This document shows positions 1 through 5,730 of a stretch of 39,929 nucleotides of DNA, one piece after another. The translations under genes were made by a program, and so were the position numbers. This DNA comes from Microbacterium sp. K24 (GTDB lineage Bacteria; Actinomycetota; Actinomycetes; Actinomycetales; Microbacteriaceae). Positions within the stretch are counted from its first letter, which is position 1. Each line of letters starts with the position of its first letter. The stretch is taken from contig NZ_SSDJ01000154.1 of the NCBI RefSeq assembly GCF_004794465.1, forward strand, positions 1 to 39,929. The letters run 5' to 3'. The notes under the pieces were generated by a model. That model was not told the origin of the DNA. It saw only the letters and a list, made by a program, of their open reading frames with translations, and searched no databases.

Positions 1-2
1 AG

Positions 3-1826
3 GCCGAGCGGATCGACCGCGCGACGGCTCCGGCGACGGCTCCCGCGGAGGCGACCGCCCCGTGGGGCGATCGGCAGGATGCCGGCGCGGATGACGCGGC
101 GGCCCGTGAGGCTGCTGCTCGTGAGGCTGCTGCTCGTGAGGCTGCCGTTCGGCAGGCCGGCGACCGCGAGATCGCGGAGCAGGAAGCCGCTGCCCGGAAG
201 ATGGCCGCCTTCGAGGAAGCCGCAAGAGAAGATGTCGAGGCCGCAGCTCGGCACGACGTCGAGGCGGATGCCGTTCCCGCGGTGCCCGTCGCGCCCGAGC
301 CGGTGCTGGTCGGCGTGACGCCGGGTGCCCCGGACGTCGCCGCAGCGTCCGTTCCGGGGGCCGACACGCCAGATGTCGGACCGGATGCCGCAGGAAGTCC
401 GACATCTGGCGTGTCGTCCGACGCCGCGACACCGACACCGACACCTCGGGGCCGCGTGCCCTCGCGCCGCTTCCTCATCTCACTCGCTGCCATGCTCGGC
501 ATCCTCGTGCTGATCGGCACCGGCTTCGGCATCGTCAGCCTCCTGCAGGGGCCGCGCATCTCCGAGGTGCAGGTCGATCCGGAGCAGGCGATCGAGTCCT
601 CCGGCAGCAGGGTCATCATCACCGCGAACCAGGCGCTCGCCGACATCGATCCGGAGCAGGTCACGGTCGAGCCCGCGGTGCCGTTCACGGTGGATGCGTC
701 GGGCCGCGGCGTCGGCATCCGCTTCACCGTGCCGCTCGACGATTCGACGGACTACACCGTGCGCATCGCCGACGTCACGGGCACCGGAGGCGGGCCGTCG
801 ACCGAGCTGACCACCACCTTCTCGACCCCGGCCTCGAACATCTTCCTGCTGCGCCGCGACGTCGACGGCGACGACACGATCTTCCGCACCGACCTCAGCG
901 GTGAGAAGGCGGTGCCGGTGTTCGCTGTCGACAAGATCAACGACTTCCGGGCGACGTCGACGCAGCTGGTCGTATCCGTCGAGGAGGACGACGGCTCCCG
1001 CCTGCTGGTGATGGATCGCGACGGCCGGAACCAGCGCGAGCTCGAGCTTCCCGGCGACGGGTTCGTCGGAGCGATCCAGGTGTCCGAGCGCGGCGGGCTG
1101 GTCGGCTACAGCTACTCCGATCGCGAGCTCAGCGACACGGAAGGGCGCGCGAGCGTGCTCGTCACGCAGCCGCTGAACGGCGACGAGAAGCCGCAGATCA
1201 TCGAGGTCGGCGACGCCGAGGCGAGCGTGTTCGCCTGGCAGTTCGTGCCCGACAGCTCGGCCGTGCTGTTCATCGACTTCGACGGGGCGCTGTCGCTCGT
1301 CGATCGTTCGACGGACGCGGGTGTGCAGTCGCTGGGCCTCGCGGCCACGATCCAGGGGATCTCCCGCGGCACCTACACGGCCATCGTGGAACGGCTCGAC
1401 GGGACCGTGGTGGAACTCAACCTCGCCGACGGCTCGGAGGTGCCGCTCGCGGCATCCGATCCCGACTACGGCACCGCGACGTCGATCACTCCCTACCCGG
1501 GCGGCACGCTCCGCCATGTCGTCGCCCGCGACGAGTCGGGGATGCCGATCGGGCAGGCGGTCGTCCGCGTCGACGACGACGGCGCCGCCACGCCGCTGGT
1601 GGAGGTCGGCTCGTCGGACTCGATCCTGCAGGCCTGTGCCTCGCCGAGCGGCCAGTACGCCGCGGTGGTCATCGCTCCCGACCTGGCCGACAACCGGTAC
1701 GACGGCATGCTGCTGCCGCTGCCGGAGAACGTCGAGACGCACCTCATCGACATGGAATCGGGTGACGAGCTCGTCGCCCTCACCGGCTTCGACGCGTCGT
1801 GGTGCCAGACGGCGCCGCGGTTCTGA
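3..1826 (+). CDS. Membrane-anchored protein with extracellular Ig-like and propeller-like region (5' end outside window)
   Basis: The reading frame is open from base 3, so the true start lies upstream of the window. The visible N-terminus is charged and Ala/Arg/Glu-rich, including three copies of REAAA, followed by a Pro/Ala/Val-rich linker. A single hydrophobic segment (bases about 471-545, beginning FLISLAAMLG) follows two arginines, predicting a cytoplasmic N-terminus and an extracellular C-terminus. After it comes about 95 residues resembling a bacterial Ig-like domain (strand-rich, ending TTTFSTP), then roughly 330 residues of short beta-rich repeats resembling a PD40/WD40-like propeller. 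I recognise no catalytic motif. A role in sensing or binding at the cell surface is inference. The next gene starts 16 bases after the stop and may be co-transcribed. Confidence 0.75.
   Translation, partial: AERIDRATAPATAPAEATAPWGDRQDAGADDAAAREAAAREAAAREAAVRQAGDREIAEQEAAARKMAAFEEAAREDVEAAARHDVEADAVPAVPVAPEPVLVGVTPGAPDVAAASVPGADTPDVGPDAAGSPTSGVSSDAATPTPTPRGRVPSRRFLISLAAMLGILVLIGTGFGIVSLLQGPRISEVQVDPEQAIESSGSRVIITANQALADIDPEQVTVEPAVPFTVDASGRGVGIRFTVPLDDSTDYTVRIADVTGTGGGPSTELTTTFSTPASNIFLLRRDVDGDDTIFRTDLSGEKAVPVFAVDKINDFRATSTQLVVSVEEDDGSRLLVMDRDGRNQRELELPGDGFVGAIQVSERGGLVGYSYSDRELSDTEGRASVLVTQPLNGDEKPQIIEVGDAEASVFAWQFVPDSSAVLFIDFDGALSLVDRSTDAGVQSLGLAATIQGISRGTYTAIVERLDGTVVELNLADGSEVPLAASDPDYGTATSITPYPGGTLRHVVARDESGMPIGQAVVRVDDDGAATPLVEVGSSDSILQACASPSGQYAAVVIAPDLADNRYDGMLLPLPENVETHLIDMESGDELVALTGFDASWCQTAPRF
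105..149 (+). repeat. 15-bp tandem repeat, three copies, in coding sequence
   Basis: The unit cgtgaggctgctgct occurs at 105-119 and 120-134 exactly, and at 135-149 with two changes. It encodes Arg-Glu-Ala-Ala-Ala repeats, so copy-number change would stay in frame and lengthen or shorten a probable helical cytoplasmic segment. Confidence 0.9.
362..416. repeat. Perfect 19-bp inverted repeat inside a coding region
   Basis: The arm cgacacgccagatgtcgga at 362-380 is repeated as its exact reverse complement at 398-416, with a 17-base spacer. It lies in the low-complexity linker of the first gene, upstream of the transmembrane segment. A perfect 19-bp stem is more than codon usage would give by chance. 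The arm core AGATGTC is shared with the intergenic palindrome at 3495-3567. Confidence 0.9.
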
Positions 1827-1842
1827 TGGGCCTCCGGTTCTG

Positions 1843-2559
1843 ATGGTCGGGCTGCGCCGCGCCACGCGCGCGGATCTGGACGGCTCGGCCGTCGAGATCG
1901 CGCCGCGTCTGCTCGGCGCCGAGCTGCGCACCGTGGTCGCCGCTCCGGGAGTGCCGTCGGATGCCGCGCCCGTCGAGGTGCGCCTGCGCATCACCGAGGT
2001 CGAGGCCTACCACGGGCAGGGCACGGGCGACGTCGCCGATCCGGGTTCTCACGCGCGGATGGGACGCACGGCACGCAACGCGACGATGTGGGGCGAGCCC
2101 GGGCACCTGTACGTGTACCTGAGTCACGGCATCCATTCCTGTGTCAACGTGGTCGCGGGTCCCGAAGGGCAGGGCGACGGCATCCTGCTGCGCGCCGGCG
2201 AGATCGTCTTCGGAACGGATGCCGCCGCCGGGCGCCGCGGTGCGGAACTGCCGCTCGGGCGCACGGCGCTGCGGGACCTCGCCCGCGGGCCGGGACGACT
2301 CGGACAGGCCGTGGGGCTCCGGCATCCGCTGCACGACGGGATCGACGCGATCACCGGTGCGGAGCACCACGGCGCGCGTGCGGAGCTCTGGCTCGGGGAG
2401 CCGCTCACCGAGATCGCGACCGGACCTCGCGTGGGTGTCGCCGGCGTCGCCGGGACGGATGCCTTCCCCTGGCGGTTCTGGATCGACGGAGACCCGACGG
2501 TGTCGCCGTTCCGCTGGGGCCGTGGGGCGCAGGCAGCGGCTTCCGCCGTGCTAGACTGA
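1843..2559 (+). CDS. 3-methyladenine DNA glycosylase (AAG/MPG family)
   Basis: This 238-residue protein is a monofunctional base-excision-repair glycosylase that removes alkylated purines such as 3-methyladenine and hypoxanthine. The family signature is clear: EVEAY around residues 52-56, with Glu54 matching the catalytic glutamate of human AAG (Glu125), then RNATMW and PGHLYVYLSHGIHSCVNVV (the family's YVY..YG.. block). Length is normal for the bacterial family. The ATG at 1843 is chosen because the family fold begins a few residues later; the nearby ATG at 1826 is in another frame. No good ribosome site is visible, and the gene may be translated by coupling to the upstream gene. Its 3' end carries the -10 element for the ribosomal protein operon that follows. 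Confidence 0.9.
   Translation: MVGLRRATRADLDGSAVEIAPRLLGAELRTVVAAPGVPSDAAPVEVRLRITEVEAYHGQGTGDVADPGSHARMGRTARNATMWGEPGHLYVYLSHGIHSCVNVVAGPEGQGDGILLRAGEIVFGTDAAAGRRGAELPLGRTALRDLARGPGRLGQAVGLRHPLHDGIDAITGAEHHGARAELWLGEPLTEIATGPRVGVAGVAGTDAFPWRFWIDGDPTVSPFRWGRGAQAAASAVLD
2553..2558 (+). promoter_or_regulatory. -10 element of the rpmB operon promoter
   Basis: TAGACT lies just before the stop codon of the glycosylase gene, with no convincing -35. Transcription would begin near 2565, giving a leader of about 120 bases before rpmB. The position agrees with the start of the folded leader. Confidence 0.55.
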
Positions 2560-2562
2560 CTC

Positions 2563-2664
2563 TTTGTCTGCGCACACTCCTGTGCGCAGTTCGCGTGCTA
2601 CCGGGTCCCGAGGGATCCGGCTGCGTGCAGACAAGGGATCTTGGGTGGGGCCGTCTGGCCTCAC
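2563..2664 (+). promoter_or_regulatory. Structured 5' leader of the rpmB-rpmG-rpsN operon
   Basis: Three hairpins follow one another: 2568-2576 with 2581-2589 (9 bp, loop ctcc); 2601-2608 with 2613-2620 (8 bp including one G-U, loop cgag); and 2645-2652 with 2657-2664 (8 bp including one G-U, loop gtct). The bases 2563-2567 can pair with 2631-2635 to close the first two into a three-way junction. Alternatively gtctgc (2566-2571) can pair with gcagac (2627-2632), which would open hairpin 1. The last hairpin ends five bases before the Shine-Dalgarno gaaggag at 2671-2677. A regulatory role is inference. Confidence 0.5.
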
Positions 2665-2685
2665 GGTAGAGAAGGAGTCACCATC

Positions 2686-2922
2686 ATGGCAGCAGTGTGC
2701 CAGGTGACCGGAGCTGTTCCCGGTTTCGGTCACAATGTCTCGCACTCGCACCGCCGGACGAAGCGCCGCTTCGACCCGAACGTGCAGAAGAAGACGTATT
2801 TCGTTCCGTCGCTCGGTCGTAAGATCACGCTCAACGTGTCCGCCAAGGGCATCAAGGTGATCGACGTCCGCGGCATCGAGAACGTCGTCAAGGACCTCCA
2901 GGCGAAGGGTGTGAAGCTCTAA
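2686..2922 (+). CDS. rpmB: 50S ribosomal protein L28 (zinc-independent form)
   Basis: The 78-residue product matches L28 throughout: the start [19 protein letters not shown], the KRRFDPN block and the [13 protein letters not shown] block are typical. It has one cysteine only, so it cannot form the two-CxxC zinc ribbon and belongs to the cysteine-poor (C-minus) type. A strong ribosome site gaaggag sits nine bases before the ATG. The stop overlaps the start of rpmG by one base (TAATG), so translation is coupled. In mycobacteria the C-minus operon is controlled by Zur (established); here I see no AT-rich Zur palindrome upstream, only a folded leader. Confidence 0.96.
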   Translation: MAAVCQVTGAVPGFGHNVSHSHRRTKRRFDPNVQKKTYFVPSLGRKITLNVSAKGIKVIDVRGIENVVKDLQAKGVKL

Positions 2923-3092
2923 TGGCCAAGAAGGCTCAGGACGTCCGTCCGATCATCAAGCTGCGTTCCACGGCAGGTACGGGATACACGTACGTGACCA
3001 AGAAGAACCGCCGCAACACCCCCGACCGCCTCGTGCTGAAGAAGTACGACCCGGTCATCCGTCAGCACGTCGAATTCCGAGAGGAGCGTTGA
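2922..3092 (+). CDS. rpmG: 50S ribosomal protein L33 (zinc-independent form)
   Basis: This 56-residue gene begins [14 protein letters not shown] and contains [21 protein letters not shown], the L33 signature. It has no cysteine at all, whereas the zinc-binding L33 form carries two CxxC pairs. Its start codon overlaps the rpmB stop, and rpsN begins four bases after its stop. The order rpmB-rpmG-rpsN is the classic actinobacterial alternative ribosomal protein operon. Confidence 0.96.
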   Translation: MAKKAQDVRPIIKLRSTAGTGYTYVTKKNRRNTPDRLVLKKYDPVIRQHVEFREER

Positions 3093-3095
3093 TCA

Positions 3096-3401
3096 ATGGC
3101 TAAGAAGAGCAAGATCGCTCGCAACGAGCAGCGCAAGGTCATCGTCGAGCGTTACGCCGAGCGTCGCGCCGAGCTGAAGAAGACCCTGGTCGACCCGAAC
3201 GCCACCGACGAGGCCCGCGAGGCCGCACGCGTCGGCCTGCAGAAGCTGCCGCGCAACGCGTCGCCGGCTCGCGTGCGTTCGCGCGACGTCATCGACGGCC
3301 GCCCCCGCGGTGTCCTCACGAAGTTCGGCATCTCGCGTGTCCGCTTCCGTGACATGGCACACCGTGGCGAGCTGCCCGGCGTGACCAAGTCGAGCTGGTA
3401 A
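3096..3401 (+). CDS. rpsN: 30S ribosomal protein S14, long zinc-independent form
   Basis: The 101-residue product has the length and layout of the long S14 type: [13 protein letters not shown] at the N-terminus, [14 protein letters not shown] in the middle and [25 protein letters not shown] at the end. It has no CxxC zinc motif; the short S14 type has about 61 residues and binds zinc. The site gaggag at 3081-3086 lies in the end of rpmG. A strong intrinsic terminator follows at once, so the operon ends here. It differs from some mycobacterial versions in lacking an rpsR copy in the operon. Confidence 0.96.
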   Translation: MAKKSKIARNEQRKVIVERYAERRAELKKTLVDPNATDEAREAARVGLQKLPRNASPARVRSRDVIDGRPRGVLTKFGISRVRFRDMAHRGELPGVTKSSW

Positions 3402-3416
3402 GTCTCAGCAGACAGT

Positions 3417-3454
3417 CGAAAGGGGCGAGGATCTTCGGATCCTCGCCCCTTTCG
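3417..3454 (+). terminator. Intrinsic terminator after rpsN
   Basis: A perfect 17-bp stem (3417-3433 with 3438-3454) is closed by the stable tetraloop ttcg. The downstream arm ends in cccctttcg, a short T run as usual in actinobacteria. It may also stop transcripts arriving from the converging hydrolase gene. Confidence 0.9.
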
Positions 3455-3494
3455 CGTGTGTGGGGTGCGATGCGTGCGCCCCGCGTCCCCGGCA

Positions 3495-3567
3495 TTCCGG
3501 AGGACATCTGCGCTCGGGAGGACGGATATCGGGATTCCACCCTCCCGATGGCAGATGTCCTCCCGAA
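3495..3567. repeat. Nested palindromic intergenic element
   Basis: The outer arms 3495-3511 and 3551-3567 are reverse complements over 17 bp with one mismatch (core GGACATCTGC / GCAGATGTCC). Inside them, tcgggagg at 3514-3521 pairs with cctcccga at 3541-3548. The element lies between the rpsN terminator and the 3' end of the convergent hydrolase gene. It looks like a REP-type or MITE-like dispersed palindrome, which cannot be confirmed from one window. Confidence 0.7.
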
Positions 3568-3583
3568 CGACGACCGCCAGGCA

Positions 3584-4426
3584 TCAGGCGACGGATGCTG
3601 TCGCGTGCGACACCGCCCAGGCGAGGGCCTCGTCGGCGATCTCCTCCCAGCCGTCCTGGCTCACGAGGCGGTGCGTGCGTCCGGCATACTCCTTGCGCTC
3701 GACGGTGGCGGGGCTGCCGGTCGAGCGGTACTTCTTCTCGATCGCCCGCACGATGGCCGGCGGCACGACGTGGTCGATCTCCCCCGCGATGAGCAGCAGC
3801 GGGGCGCGGTCGGTGCGGGCGTAGTCGACGCGGGTGACGCCGCCCTTCTCGTTCAGCACCGAGGTGACGCCCTCGAAGAAGACCCGGTTGTAGGAGTTGA
3901 CCGCGTACTCCTCCCAGAGCGCGTCGGATGCTGCGCGGGGCAGGTCGTTCCCGAAGGTGAAGTGGAAGTGGCGCTTCGACAGCGGCTTGGCGCCGTTGCG
4001 TCCGAAGGGGTTGGCGAGGATCGGGGTGCCGGTCCAGAGGGTGGAGAGGGGGAGTGCGGTGACGCCGGCCGTCTGTCCGGGTGCGACGCCGACGTAGGCG
4101 ACGCCGAGGCCGCGGTCGGCGAGCATCTGCGTGATCACTCCGCCGAACGAGTGGCCCATGATGATCGGCTTGACCGGAAGGGCGCGGATGATGCGCTCGT
4201 AGTGGTCGGCGATCTGCTTCAGGCCGATGCCCTTGAGGGCTGCCGGGTTGCGTCGGATGTCCGCGACCGTGCGGTCGTCGATGCCGGGCCATCCGGGGAC
4301 GATGACCTCGTGGCCCTGGGCGCGGAAGCGCTCCGCCCAGGTGTCCCAGCTCTTCGGCGTCATCCACAGGCCGTGGATGAGGACGATCGGGGCCTTGCCG
4401 GTGCTGGTGCTGTCGGTGCTGTTCAT
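3584..4426 (-). CDS. Alpha/beta hydrolase
   Basis: This 280-residue protein has the alpha/beta hydrolase fold with the whole triad visible: the oxyanion region IHGLW (residues 17-21), the nucleophile Ser93 in GHSFGG, a likely Asp in GEIDHVVPP and a His in GRTHRL near the C-terminus. There is no signal peptide, so it should act in the cytoplasm. The substrate cannot be read from sequence; esterase or lactonase activity is plausible. A good ribosome site aaggagaagg precedes the ATG. It is divergent from a TetR gene with a palindromic operator between them, so the regulator probably represses this gene. The 3' side faces the palindromic element 3495-3567. Confidence 0.88.
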   Translation of the reverse strand: MNSTDSTSTGKAPIVLIHGLWMTPKSWDTWAERFRAQGHEVIVPGWPGIDDRTVADIRRNPAALKGIGLKQIADHYERIIRALPVKPIIMGHSFGGVITQMLADRGLGVAYVGVAPGQTAGVTALPLSTLWTGTPILANPFGRNGAKPLSKRHFHFTFGNDLPRAASDALWEEYAVNSYNRVFFEGVTSVLNEKGGVTRVDYARTDRAPLLLIAGEIDHVVPPAIVRAIEKKYRSTGSPATVERKEYAGRTHRLVSQDGWEEIADEALAWAVSHATASVA

Positions 4427-4477
4427 GATGCCTTCTCCTTGTCGGGCCCCGCCCTGTGCGGCTGCCGTATAGTGATA

Positions 4478-4499
4478 GTAGACCGAACGTTCTATCTAC
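4478..4499. promoter_or_regulatory. Operator for the adjacent TetR regulator
   Basis: The site reads gtaga-nn-gaacgttc-nn-tctac, a 22-bp palindrome centred between 4488 and 4489. It sits between the divergent hydrolase and TetR genes. A minus-strand -10 candidate CTATAC (4467-4472) lies next to it. Binding here would block both promoters, as is usual for TetR pairs. Confidence 0.75.
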
Positions 4500-4578
4500 C
4501 GCAAGTACTTTCTCGAAATTCGTGGAAGTCGCCGTCGGGATGCGGGGGATCGGATGCGACGATGAGAGGAGAGAGACC

Positions 4579-5169
4579 ATGGACACCACGACGAAGAGAC
4601 CCAGCCCCGCCCGCGCGCGACTGATCGACGCAGCCACCCGACTGTTCTATGAAGAGGGCATCCACGCGGTCGGCGTCGACCGCGTGATCGAAGAGGCGGC
4701 CGTGACGCGCGCGACGCTCTACAAGCAGTTCGGCGGCAAGGAGAACCTCGTCCTCGCCTACCTCGGCAACGAAGACGAGATGCTCCGCGGCATGTTCGCC
4801 GATGCCGGTGCCGCCGTCGCCGACCCGGAGGGCCTGCTGACAGCGATCATCGATGGCATCGCTGCCGACATCCGCCAGCGGCACACGCGCGGATGCCCGT
4901 TCATCAACGCGGCAGCCGAGTACCCGGATGCCGGAGGGGCCGTGCGTCGGCTCATCGGCGAGCACCGCGAGTGGTTCCGCGCGACCCTGCAGGCCGTGGC
5001 CGAGGGCGCGGGTCTGGAGCGGCCGGCCGACGTCGCGGCATCCCTCGTGCTGCTGCGGGATGCCGCCCTCGTGGGCGGTTATCTCGACGGCGACGACCGG
5101 GTGACTCCTGCGTTCGAGCGCACTGCTCGCTCGGTGATCGACGCCCACCGTCCGCGTGAAACCGCCTGA
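4579..5169 (+). CDS. TetR/AcrR family transcriptional regulator
   Basis: The 196-residue product has an N-terminal TetR helix-turn-helix (residues about 11-57, including ARLIDAATRLFYEEGIHAVG and the recognition part ATLYKQFGGKENL) followed by a helical ligand domain. The ATG at 4579 is chosen because it has the purine-rich site gagaggagagag upstream and gives a normal N-terminus. The frame is open further upstream, but earlier starts would run through the operator. It most likely represses the divergent alpha/beta hydrolase and itself. The effector is unknown; ACPFINAAAEYPD-like text in the ligand domain (here GCPFINAAAEYPD) is common in this regulator subgroup. Confidence 0.92.
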   Translation: MDTTTKRPSPARARLIDAATRLFYEEGIHAVGVDRVIEEAAVTRATLYKQFGGKENLVLAYLGNEDEMLRGMFADAGAAVADPEGLLTAIIDGIAADIRQRHTRGCPFINAAAEYPDAGGAVRRLIGEHREWFRATLQAVAEGAGLERPADVAASLVLLRDAALVGGYLDGDDRVTPAFERTARSVIDAHRPRETA

Positions 5170-5257
5170 AACGTGTGACTGGAGTGACGGAAGTGGTGCG
5201 ACACGCCCAGTAATTGCCCAAAACCCGCGAAATGACGCGGAAATGTGGGTGGTCGTT

Positions 5258-5265
5258 GATACATT
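5258..5265 (+). promoter_or_regulatory. Probable -10 of the HU gene promoter
   Basis: GATACATT stands in a 173-base gap before the HU gene in relatively AT-rich sequence. No -35 at proper spacing is clear. Transcription would begin near 5272, leaving a leader of about 70 bases before the site ggaggag and the ATG at 5343. Nothing else is evident in this gap. Confidence 0.4.
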
Positions 5266-5342
5266 CGAGGCGGTCGCAAGACCAGGAGCATCCGCTCCGA
5301 ACCCACAACGATGCGACGGGATCTCGTCGCTGGAGGAGTGAC

Positions 5343-5630
5343 ATGGCTGACAAGTCCATCACCAAGACCGAGCTCGTCGCGAGCATCGCAAGCGCCACGG
5401 GCCAGAGCCAGGCCACCGTCTCCGGTGTCCTCGACTCGCTCTTCGCCACGGTTTCCGACGCTGTTGCCAAGGGCAGCAAGGTCTCGATCCCGGGTTGGAT
5501 CTCGTTCGAGCAGGTCGACACCGCTGCCCGCACGGGCCGCAACCCGCAGACCGGCGCCGAGATCAAGATCCCGGCCGGCAAGCGCGTCAAGGTGACCGCT
5601 GGCTCCAAGCTCAAGGCTGCCGTCAAGTAA
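5343..5630 (+). CDS. HU family DNA-binding protein
   Basis: A 95-residue histone-like protein that bends and compacts DNA as a dimer. The family signature is present: KTELVASIA at the N-terminus and TGRNPQTGAEIKIPA in the DNA-embracing arm. It has no Lys/Ala-rich C-terminal tail, so it is the short HU type and not the long mycobacterial HupB type. The start at 5343 has an excellent ribosome site, ggaggag. Codon use is highly biased, as expected for an abundant protein. An intrinsic terminator follows 16 bases after the stop, so it is a single-gene unit. Confidence 0.95.
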   Translation: MADKSITKTELVASIASATGQSQATVSGVLDSLFATVSDAVAKGSKVSIPGWISFEQVDTAARTGRNPQTGAEIKIPAGKRVKVTAGSKLKAAVK

Positions 5631-5645
5631 TCCGACGCACCTTCA

Positions 5646-5680
5646 CGAAGGCCGCCGCCCGTCTCGGGTGGCGGCCTTCG
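5646..5680 (+). terminator. Intrinsic terminator after the HU gene
   Basis: A 15-bp GC-rich stem with one G-U pair (5646-5660 with 5666-5680) encloses a five-base loop. It has no long T run, as is common in high-GC actinobacteria. Confidence 0.8.
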
Positions 5681-5718
5681 GCGTTCCCCGACGGTCAGCC
5701 AGAGCGGATGCCGCGGCT

Positions 5719-5724
5719 TAGGCT
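5719..5724 (+). promoter_or_regulatory. Leaderless -10 of the CopD-CtaG gene
   Basis: TAGGCT ends six bases before the GTG start at 5731, so transcription should begin at or next to the start codon. No ribosome site exists between them. Confidence 0.65.
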
Positions 5725-5730
5725 GGAGGG

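Noticed and set aside
105..149. CRISPR-like array
   Set aside because: The three 15-bp units are directly adjacent without spacers and encode a REAAA repeat in frame.
2560..2685. Zur box before rpmB
   Set aside because: Looked for an AT-rich TGAAAATCATTTTCA-like palindrome as in mycobacteria; none is present. Only the hairpins were found.
4456..4578. Upstream ATG for the TetR gene
   Set aside because: The extension runs through the operator and the divergent promoter and is not TetR-like.
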